Counted from the first letter of the stretch, positions 15,196-24,030 are shown. The stretch is 40,873 nucleotides of DNA from Rickettsiales bacterium (GCA_947459535.1 CANHDY010000004.1:1-40873), one strand, 5' to 3'. Notes: generated from the sequence alone by a model not told the origin. Numbers and translations: made by a program.

Positions 15196-15513
15196 CTAAT
15201 CCGTCGCCACATCGCACGCGCGCTGCTCTTCCGGCGTAAGGAATACCCCCGCGCCGCCATCATCAACGCTTAAAAAATCTTCTACGGCCTTAAGGTGCTC
15301 GATATCTTGACCAATGGCACTTTCCAGAAATGATCCCGGCACAGGCTGTACCCCCTCCAGCAAATCATCAACATAATCCATGACCTGCACTGGCGTGAAA
15401 GGTAAATCACGCCAACTCGCGCGCGCCAGCGGCGACTGCATGCGCTGGATTGCCTGATGAGTCTGGGCAGCGATTTCGCCGACATATTGTTTATATTGTC
15501 TTGTGGTTTGCAT
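15196..15513 (-). CDS. unknown 105-aa protein
   Basis: A small acidic, probably helical cytosolic protein (MQTTRQYKQYVGEIAAQTHQ at the start, FLTPEEQRACDVATD at the end). I recognise no domain. A strong GGAAGGAG site lies eight bases before the ATG at 15513. It is first in the transcript with the 59-aa protein and the CBS protein. An FNR box (15570-15583) lies about 60 bases upstream with a weak -10 at the right distance. The middle segment, PFTPVQVMDYVDDLLEGVQP, looks helical. The overlapping frame 15282-15530 is discounted for lack of a ribosome site. Confidence 0.65.
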   Translation of the reverse strand: MQTTRQYKQYVGEIAAQTHQAIQRMQSPLARASWRDLPFTPVQVMDYVDDLLEGVQPVPGSFLESAIGQDIEHLKAVEDFLSVDDGGAGVFLTPEEQRACDVATD

Positions 15514-15569
15514 GGGGCTACTCCTTCCATAACGGGAGCCAGACCCTAGGGGAAAACCCGCGAATTACT

Positions 15570-15583
15570 TTGATTATGGTCAA
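15570..15583 (-). promoter_or_regulatory. FNR box upstream of the 105-aa gene
   Basis: TTGAT-TATG-GTCAA, 9 of 10, extending to CTTTGATTATGGTCAAAG. A weak minus-strand -10 (TAGGGT, 15548-15543) sits about 29 bases from its centre. The site is near-symmetrical, so it could also act on the divergent regulator gene. Confidence 0.75.
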
Positions 15584-15605
15584 AGCTGCCCCGAATCTGA
15601 AAAAT

Positions 15606-15619
15606 TTGACCAAAATCAA
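15606..15619 (+). promoter_or_regulatory. FNR box upstream of the Crp/Fnr regulator gene
   Basis: TTGAC-CAAA-ATCAA, 9 of 10 to the FNR consensus, flanked by AAATT/AATTT. A weak TATGGA at 15641-15646 is about 29 bases from its centre. With the box at 15570 it suggests autoregulation. Confidence 0.7.
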
Positions 15620-15716
15620 ATTTACGGCTTACTGCAAAAATATGGATGACCTGCACAAGTTGTTATTCTATGTTCTCAATGCAACTGTTAATTTAACGTA
15701 ACGCGTAAACAGCCGC

Positions 15717-16517
15717 ATGAGTCTGGAAACAAAAACAGCAGCAGCGATAGCTCGCGGTAGCAAGCCCTCGCCACGAGTGTTTGACGTTCTCTCATTTTTT
15801 TCGGATTTAAACGATGCGGAGAAAGCGGAACTTCTTTCTGTCGCAAGCTACAAACATGCACAGCGTGGACAACAACTGTTTCTTGCGGGCGACCCCATCA
15901 CACATCTTTACTGGATATGTACAGGCACAGTGCAGCTCTACCGAGAAACACCTGATGGGCATGAGCTGACCGATAGCTTTCAAGTTATTGGCGATGTTCT
16001 CTTTGATCCCGATGCTCTGCAAAATAAAAGTAACCACGTGATGAATGCCAAGGCACTACAGAATACCACGCTGCTGGCTGTGCCTATGGATTGGATTACC
16101 AGCCACCTCAAAAGCTGGGATCATCTGGCAAATAAATTTTTATACTTGCTTGCTGCCCGGGCACAGGAAGCTCGCCTTGAGGCAGAACACCAGGCCACAA
16201 TGAATGCCGCGCAGATTATCACCTGTTTTCTACAACATATGTGCGTTGCGTATGGGTTTGATCCTTGCGGATTTACACTCCCTTACACCAAAAGTCTGAT
16301 CGCCTCGCGGCTTGGTATGGAGCTGGAGAGCTTTTCCCGTACATTACCAAAACTGCGTGAGCTTGGCATTGTGGTAAAAGGTAAAGAAGTCTCGTTTACT
16401 GACATTGCCTCAGCACAGGCATTTTGTTGCGGCCGCTGCTCTGCCGCGGAGCAATGCCCCACACACAGGGTCATGAAGGGGCGGTCAAACATAACAAAGA
16501 ATCGTAGCAGATGCTAA
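15717..16517 (+). CDS. Crp/Fnr family regulator with FNR-type recognition helix and C-terminal Cys cluster
   Basis: A 266-aa regulator. The cNMP-like beta-roll covers about 25-125 (HLYWICTGTVQLYRETPDG), then the dimer helix, and a winged HTH at about 188-222 (TKSLIASRLGMELESFSRTL). The recognition helix has E204, S207 and R208, the ExxSR set that reads TTGAT half-sites in E. coli FNR. The N-terminal Cys cluster of FNR is absent. Instead C237, C238, C241 and C247 lie after the HTH; C238-x2-C241-x5-C247 recalls the C-terminal cluster of Bacillus Fnr. It is thus a candidate oxygen-sensing Fe-S regulator of the boxes seen across 8-16 kb. The C-terminal tail is basic. Confidence 0.88.
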   Translation: MSLETKTAAAIARGSKPSPRVFDVLSFFSDLNDAEKAELLSVASYKHAQRGQQLFLAGDPITHLYWICTGTVQLYRETPDGHELTDSFQVIGDVLFDPDALQNKSNHVMNAKALQNTTLLAVPMDWITSHLKSWDHLANKFLYLLAARAQEARLEAEHQATMNAAQIITCFLQHMCVAYGFDPCGFTLPYTKSLIASRLGMELESFSRTLPKLRELGIVVKGKEVSFTDIASAQAFCCGRCSAAEQCPTHRVMKGRSNITKNRSRC

Positions 16518-16656
16518 GAGCCGACAGATAGCTCCGATAGTTAGAACCGCCCATCTTGTTGAACTCTATCATCATTCGAATCAATAATGTTACACATTAT
16601 AGATTCATCACACTCGCTGTGCGGATTAAAATCACTAGAATTATAGTCCGGCCTTC

Positions 16657-16672
16657 GCTCGCAAGGGCGAGC
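16657..16672. repeat. short perfect hairpin downstream of the regulator gene
   Basis: GCTCGC-AAGG-GCGAGC, within a larger imperfect GC-rich palindrome (about 16649-16681). It may end transcription of the regulator gene or be a repeat relic; no T-tract is present. Otherwise 16518-16723 shows no gene. Confidence 0.4.
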
Positions 16673-16695
16673 TACGGCGGACACTTGATTTTCTA

Positions 16696-16710
16696 AGCGG
16701 CAAAGCCGCT
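16696..16710 (-). terminator. possible terminator after tRNA-Phe
   Basis: AGCGGC-AAA-GCCGCT, a 6-bp stem 14 bases beyond the tRNA 3' end. The downstream minus-strand sequence is A-rich, not T-rich, so this is uncertain. Confidence 0.3.
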
Positions 16711-16723
16711 AATAAAATCTAAA

Positions 16724-16799
16724 TGGTGCCTCGAGCCGGAATCGAACCAGCGACACAGGGATTTTCAGTCCCTTGCTCTACCAACTGAGCTATCGAGGC
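16724..16799 (-). tRNA. tRNA-Phe (anticodon GAA)
   Basis: A complete 76-base cloverleaf on the minus strand. The acceptor is GCCTCGA/TCGAGGC with discriminator A and an encoded CCA (16726-16724). The D-arm is GCTCAGTTGGTAGAGC, the anticodon loop CTGAAAA on a GGGA/TCCC stem, and the T-loop GGTTCGATTCC. The anticodon GAA reads UUC/UUU. Confidence 0.97.
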
Positions 16800-16828
16800 A
16801 CATGCCATATCGGCAATAAAGAGCCTGC

Positions 16829-16857
16829 GTTATAGAAGAAGCGTTTTTGCTTGTCCA
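16829..16857 (-). promoter_or_regulatory. promoter of tRNA-Phe
   Basis: On the minus strand TGGACA (16857-16852), 17 bases, TATAAC (16834-16829): near-consensus sigma70 spacing, placing the start about 20-25 bases before the tRNA. Confidence 0.7.
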
Positions 16858-16923
16858 GCGCGTTATAAGGCTTTGGCCGGTTGAAATGCTGGTTGATTTT
16901 GCACTGTCGCTTGCGCGGCGCAT

Positions 16924-18849
16924 ATGCTAGTAGCGTATGAGATGGCGCGGATTTCTGGCATCACATCGATAATACGCGGTTTGCGCGGACCTCTGACTGG
17001 GCGCACTGGAAGCCTGCTGTGGTCTTCCTTCTGCCAGTATTTCGTGGTGCTGCTGCTTGTTTCCTTCGCGGCAAGAATGACCTCGCTATATTTGAATGAC
17101 GCAGGTTTTCCGGCTGCGCGCTATGATTACTGGCTGGTGCTGGCTAGGGGGCTGAGCTCTGATGCGGTTTCGGCGTTGCTGGTGGCGCTTCTGGCGCTCA
17201 CCAGCTACCGGCGGCATGGTGTCTTTTACGTTTTATCGCTGGCCTGGGCGTATTTTCATGCGGCAAATATCGATTACATCGAGGTCAACCGCTCCTACCT
17301 TCCTTTTTCCCAGCTGGACGAAGCACTGGATGCAACGTTTCTGATCGGATCGGCGCTTAGTGACTCTGTGCTGCTGAAATTTCTCCTGCTCACGGTGGGG
17401 GCTGGCGTCGTCTGGCTGATGGCGCGCCGCCATGCAAGGCTGGTGAAACGAACTGCGCTGATGGCGCTGGTGATGGCGGCAATCGGCGTAGCTTTCATCC
17501 CCTATCAGGTCAATATTGCCGGCTGGAAGCAGCTCCACCCCATTGAAGGCAATGCCACAGAATTTTTCTACGATCATTTTGTTGATGAGCGGTTTTCGAA
17601 CATCAAGGCCAGCGCGGACATGGCTCAAAAATATCGCCATGTCGATCTTTCCGGCAGCCCGAGATTGCCCCATCAGGATAGCCCGAAACCCCGCAATATC
17701 ATTATATTAGCAGTAGAAGGTCTGTCCAACCAGCATCTTGAGCAGGGCATGACACCTTACCTGAAAGATCTGGCAGGCGAGTCGCTGTATGTGCCTCATT
17801 TTCTTGCTCTTAACCGCATGACACTCAACGGCACCTATGCCATTAACTGCGGCACCTATCCACCGCTGGCTTCAAGAGACTATCAGCAGCTGAAAGCGGG
17901 CGTGAAGACCGTTAAGTTTTTAGATGAACCCCGCGCGCTCAACAGCACCATCATACGGCGTATTGCCAGAAAAAATGCTAAAAAGCACCCCTGCCTGCCG
18001 AAAATCCTCGCCAGTGCCGGCTATGAAACCGTTTATTTGCAAGGGGCGCATATTGGCTTCATGGGCAAAAGCCGTTTTCTGCCAATGCTGGGCTTTCGTG
18101 AAGCACGCGGGGTTGAAGCCATGCCACGCAAACGCACCAAAGGCGGCTGGGGGCTGGATGACGGTACACTGCTTAATGACTACGGCATCGACATGGTGCG
18201 ATCGCTTCAGTCGCGCAGCCAGCCATGGCTACTTTATTTCATGACCGTAGGCACCCATCATCCTTTTAATGTGCTGCCGCGTGATTTCATGCCCAAGGAG
18301 CCAAGCCGTATGAAACGCGCCTATCGCTATGTGGATCAGGAAATTAAAACTTTCGTGGATACTCTCCGTGCGGAAGGCGTGTTGGATTCAACCCTGTTGC
18401 TGATCACCAGCGATGAATCGTTGTTTCATTATCCGTCGGATGAATATCCGGAGAAAGCAAGCACTAATCAGGGCGTACTTCTGGTATTCACGCCGGAGGG
18501 CTACCGTGAACGGGTCAGCGATCTCTACACACAGGCGGATATCTATGTCAGCCTGCTTGATTATCTAGGAAAACCGATCCCGAGTCATCTGCGCATGGGA
18601 CGATCTGTTTTCAGGCAATATACGTCATTCCGTCCTTTGGTTTTTGGCGAATCTTACCGTCAGTTCTTATTTGGCATTCCCAAGGAAAATACCTTTATTG
18701 CCTGCAGCACCAGAACTAAGGTCAGATGCTCAACCTTTGTGTTCGATAAACCGTCATTCTTTGATGCGAAATTCAAACCAATGCAGCAAGATGAAGACAG
18801 TATTTGGGAATTAATCCAGACACTCAAGAGCGTGTCCGACTATCCCTGA
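16924..18849 (+). CDS. LTA-synthase-like membrane sulfatase-fold protein
   Basis: A 641-aa protein. About five hydrophobic helices fill residues 35-195, followed by an extracytoplasmic alkaline-phosphatase/sulfatase-fold domain. E265 (ILAVEGLSN) and T304 (LNGTYAINCGTYPP) match the metal and nucleophile residues of LtaS. WGLDDGTL (409-416), THHPF (444-448) and a TSDES motif (495-499) follow; the last has Glu where most members carry DH. The group transfers phosphoglycerol or phosphoethanolamine to glycans or lipids. In a Gram-negative this would act in the periplasm, perhaps on glucans or lipid A; the substrate is unknown. The start is uncertain (ATG 16924 or 16942); no clear ribosome site. 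It ends one base before the convergent outer-membrane factor gene. Confidence 0.82.
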   Translation: MLVAYEMARISGITSIIRGLRGPLTGRTGSLLWSSFCQYFVVLLLVSFAARMTSLYLNDAGFPAARYDYWLVLARGLSSDAVSALLVALLALTSYRRHGVFYVLSLAWAYFHAANIDYIEVNRSYLPFSQLDEALDATFLIGSALSDSVLLKFLLLTVGAGVVWLMARRHARLVKRTALMALVMAAIGVAFIPYQVNIAGWKQLHPIEGNATEFFYDHFVDERFSNIKASADMAQKYRHVDLSGSPRLPHQDSPKPRNIIILAVEGLSNQHLEQGMTPYLKDLAGESLYVPHFLALNRMTLNGTYAINCGTYPPLASRDYQQLKAGVKTVKFLDEPRALNSTIIRRIARKNAKKHPCLPKILASAGYETVYLQGAHIGFMGKSRFLPMLGFREARGVEAMPRKRTKGGWGLDDGTLLNDYGIDMVRSLQSRSQPWLLYFMTVGTHHPFNVLPRDFMPKEPSRMKRAYRYVDQEIKTFVDTLRAEGVLDSTLLLITSDESLFHYPSDEYPEKASTNQGVLLVFTPEGYRERVSDLYTQADIYVSLLDYLGKPIPSHLRMGRSVFRQYTSFRPLVFGESYRQFLFGIPKENTFIACSTRTKVRCSTFVFDKPSFFDAKFKPMQQDEDSIWELIQTLKSVSDYP

Positions 18850-18850
18850 G

Positions 18851-20359
18851 CTAGAATAATGTTTCCAGTAATCCACCATCGCTGGGCTTGCTGTAGGTCA
18901 TTTCCTCCCACCCGCCGCCCAGCGCGCGAATGAGGCTCACGGCCGCGTTCATGCGCGCGCCCTGCCCCGCGATGGCGGCGCGGCTGGCGGCCAGCGCCTG
19001 CCGGTCGCTCTCTGCCACTTCAAAATAGCTGACATCCCCCTGCTCATAGCGCCTGCGGGTTAAATCCAGCGTGCGGCGGCTGGCGCTGGCGGCTTTATCC
19101 AGCTCCTGCTGCGCCTCGGCAAGCAGGCGCTGGCTGGAGAGGGCATTTTCAACATCAGCAAACGCAACCAGCACCTGCGCGCGGTAGGCCTCGAGCGACC
19201 CCTCATAGACCGCCTGCGCGCTATCGACGCGGGCGATGGTGCGGCCGCTATCAAAAATGGTCATGGCGAGCGCGCTGCCGCCCACCTGCCCCAGCGCCCA
19301 GTTTCGGCTGCTCCATTTGAAAAGATCAGCAAGGCTGGCTGATTCATAGCCAAAGTTCGAAGTGAGCGACAGGCTGGGGAAAAATGCCGCGCGGGCGACC
19401 CCAATGCGCCGGTTGGCCGCCTGCATGGTGGAGGCCGCCTGCGCCACATCCGGCCGCCTTGCGAGCAAGGTCGAGGGCAGGCCAGCAGGAATATTCGGCG
19501 GCGTCATGACCACCGATGCCTCGGGAAAGCGGTAGGTTGAAGGCAGCTCGCCAAGCAGCACCGCAAGGGCATTTTCATAACCCGCGCGCGCGCGATCCAG
19601 CGAGAGAAGATCTGCTTTTGCCTGCGCGAGATCGGCCTCGGTGCGGCGAGCGTCCTGCTCGGAGACGGTGCCAACATCAAACCGCCGCTGCATGATGCGC
19701 GCCGCCTCTTCGCGCACCGCGACTGTATCACGCAGCAGCAGCCGCTCGGCATCCAGCGCGCGCAGCGTAAAATAGGTGCTGGCGACATCGGCCTGCAGCG
19801 CCAGCAGCGTGCTGCGATAGAGCGCGTCCTGCGCGTCGGTTTCAAATTCCAGTGCGCGCTCGCTATCTAAGATGCGGGCGAATAAATCCACCTCATAGGT
19901 GATCGTCGCGCCGGCGCCGTAAAGATTGTAGGGCTTTAAATCATTCGTGGCGCCGCCAAAGGCTACGTTGCCGGCGCTTGCTGATTTAGCGCGCACCGCA
20001 TTGCCGCCAGCCTGCAACGTGGGAAGCAGCGTGGAAGCCACACTGCGCGCCTGCGCCCGCGCCTGATTCACACGCGCGGCGGCAATTTTAAGGTTCGGGT
20101 TGTTACTGGCTGCCTGCTCCTGCAGGCTGCTTAGCACACCATCATCAAAGATGCGCCACCACTGGCCGCGATCTTCACCTTCTCGCGGCGTGATTTCTTT
20201 CCACTCACCCACCTGCTCGGCGGCAATTTGCTCTTTATATTGCTCCGGCAGCTTGGTTTCCGGCATCACAAAATCAGGCACCAGGCTGCAGCTGCTGAGC
20301 AGTGTTGTTGTGAGAAGCAGGCTGGCAACTAGCGACCGACGACTAGAGACACTATTCAC
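18851..20359 (-). CDS. RND efflux outer-membrane factor, NodT-type lipoprotein
   Basis: An OMF-family protein of about 502 aa (TolC/OprM type). After a short signal, LLTTTLLSSC gives a lipobox cysteine. Two OEP repeats follow, with NLKIAAARVNQARAQARSVA, TYEVDLFARILDSERALEFE, LARRPDVAQAASTMQAANRR and RRYEQGDVSYFEVAESDRQ, all family hallmarks. It forms the outer-membrane channel of the tripartite pump. I choose the GTG at 20359, seven bases after AAGGAG and overlapping the RND stop (GTGAATAG). The in-frame ATG at 20374 is an alternative without a clear site. Confidence 0.9.
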   Translation of the reverse strand: MNSVSSRRSLVASLLLTTTLLSSCSLVPDFVMPETKLPEQYKEQIAAEQVGEWKEITPREGEDRGQWWRIFDDGVLSSLQEQAASNNPNLKIAAARVNQARAQARSVASTLLPTLQAGGNAVRAKSASAGNVAFGGATNDLKPYNLYGAGATITYEVDLFARILDSERALEFETDAQDALYRSTLLALQADVASTYFTLRALDAERLLLRDTVAVREEAARIMQRRFDVGTVSEQDARRTEADLAQAKADLLSLDRARAGYENALAVLLGELPSTYRFPEASVVMTPPNIPAGLPSTLLARRPDVAQAASTMQAANRRIGVARAAFFPSLSLTSNFGYESASLADLFKWSSRNWALGQVGGSALAMTIFDSGRTIARVDSAQAVYEGSLEAYRAQVLVAFADVENALSSQRLLAEAQQELDKAASASRRTLDLTRRRYEQGDVSYFEVAESDRQALAASRAAIAGQGARMNAAVSLIRALGGGWEEMTYSKPSDGGLLETLF

Positions 20360-23300
20360 GACGCTCTCCTTCATGATGGTGCGCGTGTTCAAGCGAAGCA
20401 GAGTGGAGCTGCCCGCCAAACATCATGCGCAGGCCAACATAGAAAATGGGAGTGAGGAATAGGCCGAAGAAGGTCACACCCAGCATGCCTGAAAACACCG
20501 CCACGCCCATATCCTGACGCATCTCCGAACCGGCTCCGCTTGAAAAGACCAGCGGCAACACGCCCATAATAAAAGCAAAAGAAGTCATGAGAATGGGACG
20601 AAGACGCAGACGGCACGACTTGATGGCCGCGTGAAACGGCGAGAGCTTCTGCATAATCTCAAGCTCGCGCGCAAACTCCACAATTAAAATGGCATTTTTG
20701 CAGGCAAGCCCCACGAGTACGATGAGTCCTATCTGGGTGAAGATATTGTTATCGCGCCCGACGATCCACACGCCAAAAATGGCCGACAGCAAACACATCG
20801 GCACAATCAGAATCACCGCCAGCGGCAGCACCAGGCTTTCATATTGCGCGGCCAGCACCATGAACACCAGCAGCACACAAAGCGGGAAAATGAGCAGCGC
20901 AGCATTGCCGGCGAGAATTTCCTGATAGGTGAGCTCCGTCCATTCGAAGGTCATGCCTTTGGGTAGAGTCTCCTTCACAATACGCTCAATCTCGTCCTTC
21001 ACTTGCCCGGTAGAATAGCCAGCTGCCGGGCTTACGTTGATATCCGCCGAGCGATAGGCGTTGTAGCGCGTGGCATTATCCGGCCCATAGCTTTCAGTGA
21101 TTTTGATGAGCGCGCCGAGCGGCACCATCTCGCCAGAACTACTCCTGACTTTCAGCTGCAGCATATCGCTGGCGCGATCACGAAACTCGCTGTCTGCCTG
21201 CGCGAACACACGGTAGGTGCGGCCGAATTTATTAAAGTCATTGATGTAAGCCGAGCCGAGATAGATTTGCAGGGTTGCAAAAATATCGGTGATGGCAACG
21301 CCCATCTGCTTGGCGCGCACGCGGTCAACCTTCACTTCCAGCTGCGGCACGTTAATGCCGTAGAGTGAGTAAGCACCGCCCTGCGGGTCAAACACCGGCG
21401 ACTGCCGCGCCTTGCCGAGAATTTCGTTTTTGACGGCATCGAGCGCTTCATAGCCAAGATCCGCACGATCCTGAATCTGCAGCTTCGCACCGCCAGTGGT
21501 CGATAGCCCCATCACCGGCGGTGGTGGCAGGGCGAGCACCGGAAAGGCCTCTTTAATCTGCATGAAATACTGCCCCATCAGCGCTCCGGAAATGGCGCCA
21601 GCGGAAAGATCAGGCGTGGTGCGTTCTTCAAAGGGTTTCAGCGATACGAAGGTGATACCGGCGCTGGGGCTGTTGGTGAAGCCCTTGATCGAAAGCCCCG
21701 GAAACGCCACCGCGCTCTGAACGCCCGGCTGCTTCATCATAATATCCGACATTTTGCGCATCACCTCTTCGGTGCGATCCAGATTCGCGCCGTCGGGGAG
21801 CATGGCAAAACTCACCAGATATTGCTTATCCTGCTGCGGTATGAAGCCTTTCGGAGTGAGATGAAACAGGAGGCCCGTGACGCCGATGAGCACGACATAG
21901 CCCATCACAAAAGCGCGCTTACGCGACAGTGAGCTCTGAACACCGAGCGAATAGCGCTCAGACTGGCGGCCAAAATAGCGGTTAAACAGGTCAAAGCCCT
22001 GCGGTGCACCCGCGGCGGGCGGCGTGATCATATGGCGAATGGTTTGGAACGCGCCAATAAGCAAAGAACCTACCCTGGTGATTGTTATCGCTATGATCAC
22101 AACCATCATGGCTGCAAAAATCATCTCAGTAATGCTGCTGCTTAGTGGCAACACTGAGATTATTCCAACGATCAGATACGCAAATAACGTGAGGGAAATA
22201 GCTACTAATGCCAGCCTATTTAATTGGACTTTCTTAAACAGGAAAACAAACAACGCGGCAGCGAGCACGCTCCAGAATGATAATCTGATCAGTATTTCTA
22301 TGAGTTTAAGAATGGAAGAAAAATCAAAACTGCTTTGCAGCAGCAGCCCGCGAATCGCAGCTAGTTGCGAAGGGATAAATGTAAACGATAAAAAGATAAG
22401 CGGGATAACAATCAATCCAACGATATACCACTTCCATGCATGGAAGATGCCGCCGAACAGCCTCTCAATTCCGCGCGTGAGCTTGTCTTTGGGTAGCCCC
22501 TTGGGCTTTAGCAGCATAGCGGCCAGCGCTGGGCTTAAGGTGAGTGAATTGAACGCGGAGATAACGGTGGAAATAGCAATGGTGAGCGCGAATTGCTGGT
22601 AGAACTGGCCGGTGAGGCCGCTCATGAAGGCAATCGGCACGAACACGGCAATCAGCGTGAGTGCAATCGCGATGATCGGGCCGCTTACCTCGCGCATCGC
22701 CTGATAGGTCGCTTCAAGGGGGCTTAAGCCCTCTTCGATATTACGCTCGACATTTTCCACCACGACAATCGCATCATCCACCACAATCCCGATGGCGAGC
22801 ACCAGGCCGAAGAGCGATAGCGCATTAATCGAAAAACCAAACCCATACATGAAGGCGAATGTGCCCACGATCGATACCGGCACCGCAAGCAGCGGAATGA
22901 TCGAAGCACGCCAGGTTTGCAGGAAAACGATCACCACCAGCACCACCAGCGCCACCGCCTCGAGCAGGGTTTTAATCACTGCCGTGATCGAATCACGCAC
23001 GAAGACTGTAGGGTCGTAGACGATGCTGTAGTCGAGTCCGGGCGGAAAATCTTTTTTAAGCTCGGCCATGGTGCTTCGGATATCATCAGAAATTTGGATG
23101 GCATTCGAGCCAGGAGCTTGAAAAATGGGAATCGCCACCGCCTGCTTATTATCCAGCAGCGAGCGCAGTCCATATTCCGACGCGCCCAGCTCAATGCGCG
23201 CCACATCGCGAAGGTAGGTCACGCCGCCAGTTTGCGGATCGGTCTTCAGCACGATTTCACCGAATTCTTCTTCGGTCTGCAGACGCCCCTGCGCGCTGAC

Positions 23301-24008
23301 GTTCAGCTGAATTTCAGTACCTTCGGCATAGGGCGGCCCGCCGATTACACCAGCGGCCACCTGCACGTTCTGCTCGCGCACCGCCATCACCACATCGGTG
23401 GCGGCTAAGCCGCGCGCGGCCATTTTTTCCGGGTTCAGCCACAGGCGCATCGCATAATCGCCGGAGCCAAATACCGCCACTTGCCCCACTCCGCGCACAC
23501 GCGCCAAAGCGTCCTTCACGTTCAGCACTGCATAGTTGCGCTGATAGAGCATATCGCGGCTGCCATCCGGCGAGAGCAGATGCACGACCATGGTCAGATC
23601 CGGCGAGCTTTTCACCGTCGTCACACCAAACTGGCGCACCTCTTCCGGCAGTCGCGGCAGTGCCTGCGACACACGATTTTCCACCAGCTGCTGCGCTTTG
23701 TCCGGATCGGTGCCGATTTTAAAGGTGACGGTCAGGCGCATCACGCCGTCGCTGGTGCCCTGCGACGACATGTAGAGCATGCCCTCGACGCCGTTAATCT
23801 GCTCTTCCAGCGGCGCGGCCACCGTTTCAGAAATCACTTTTGGATTCGCGCCCGGATATTGCGCGGAAACTTCCACCGTGGGCGGCACGACATCAGGATA
23901 TTCCGAGATGGGCATCAGCGGAATGGCAATCAGACCGGCGATAAAAATCAGCGCCGAGAGCACTCCGGCAAAAATCGGGCGATCGACGAAAAAGCGGGAG
24001 AAGTTCAT
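20352..24008 (-). CDS. HAE1-type RND efflux permease with hydrophobic insertion
   Basis: A 1218-aa inner-membrane pump of the AcrB/MexB family; normal length is about 1030-1060. It starts MNFSRFFVDRPIFAGVLS and shows SEYPDVVPPTVEVSAQYPGA, VGIVVDDAIVVVENVER-type helix-4 acidic residues, LKPKGLPKD after helix 6, and the C-terminal GLACKNAILIVEFARE segment. Residues of about 506-668 are extra: a block with about four hydrophobic helices between the helix-6 region and the amphipathic segment NRYFGRQSERY. The DNA of this block looks AT-richer than the rest. The frame is intact. It exports hydrophobic or amphipathic compounds using the proton gradient, with the adjoining MFP and OMF. Confidence 0.92.
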   Translation of the reverse strand: MNFSRFFVDRPIFAGVLSALIFIAGLIAIPLMPISEYPDVVPPTVEVSAQYPGANPKVISETVAAPLEEQINGVEGMLYMSSQGTSDGVMRLTVTFKIGTDPDKAQQLVENRVSQALPRLPEEVRQFGVTTVKSSPDLTMVVHLLSPDGSRDMLYQRNYAVLNVKDALARVRGVGQVAVFGSGDYAMRLWLNPEKMAARGLAATDVVMAVREQNVQVAAGVIGGPPYAEGTEIQLNVSAQGRLQTEEEFGEIVLKTDPQTGGVTYLRDVARIELGASEYGLRSLLDNKQAVAIPIFQAPGSNAIQISDDIRSTMAELKKDFPPGLDYSIVYDPTVFVRDSITAVIKTLLEAVALVVLVVIVFLQTWRASIIPLLAVPVSIVGTFAFMYGFGFSINALSLFGLVLAIGIVVDDAIVVVENVERNIEEGLSPLEATYQAMREVSGPIIAIALTLIAVFVPIAFMSGLTGQFYQQFALTIAISTVISAFNSLTLSPALAAMLLKPKGLPKDKLTRGIERLFGGIFHAWKWYIVGLIVIPLIFLSFTFIPSQLAAIRGLLLQSSFDFSSILKLIEILIRLSFWSVLAAALFVFLFKKVQLNRLALVAISLTLFAYLIVGIISVLPLSSSITEMIFAAMMVVIIAITITRVGSLLIGAFQTIRHMITPPAAGAPQGFDLFNRYFGRQSERYSLGVQSSLSRKRAFVMGYVVLIGVTGLLFHLTPKGFIPQQDKQYLVSFAMLPDGANLDRTEEVMRKMSDIMMKQPGVQSAVAFPGLSIKGFTNSPSAGITFVSLKPFEERTTPDLSAGAISGALMGQYFMQIKEAFPVLALPPPPVMGLSTTGGAKLQIQDRADLGYEALDAVKNEILGKARQSPVFDPQGGAYSLYGINVPQLEVKVDRVRAKQMGVAITDIFATLQIYLGSAYINDFNKFGRTYRVFAQADSEFRDRASDMLQLKVRSSSGEMVPLGALIKITESYGPDNATRYNAYRSADINVSPAAGYSTGQVKDEIERIVKETLPKGMTFEWTELTYQEILAGNAALLIFPLCVLLVFMVLAAQYESLVLPLAVILIVPMCLLSAIFGVWIVGRDNNIFTQIGLIVLVGLACKNAILIVEFARELEIMQKLSPFHAAIKSCRLRLRPILMTSFAFIMGVLPLVFSSGAGSEMRQDMGVAVFSGMLGVTFFGLFLTPIFYVGLRMMFGGQLHSASLEHAHHHEGERRE

Positions 24009-24030
24009 GCGATGCCTCGCATCGCGGATG

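Noticed and set aside
15196-15513. 105-aa protein as the missing hemerythrin partner of the P1B-5-like ATPase
   Set aside because: It lacks the HxxxE/HxxxH pattern of hemerythrins.
22024-22602. Plus-strand frame of 192 codons opposite the RND insertion
   Set aside because: Considered because the insertion is unusual, but the minus-strand reading is continuous with the pump and gives hydrophobic helices, whereas the plus reading has no recognisable domain.
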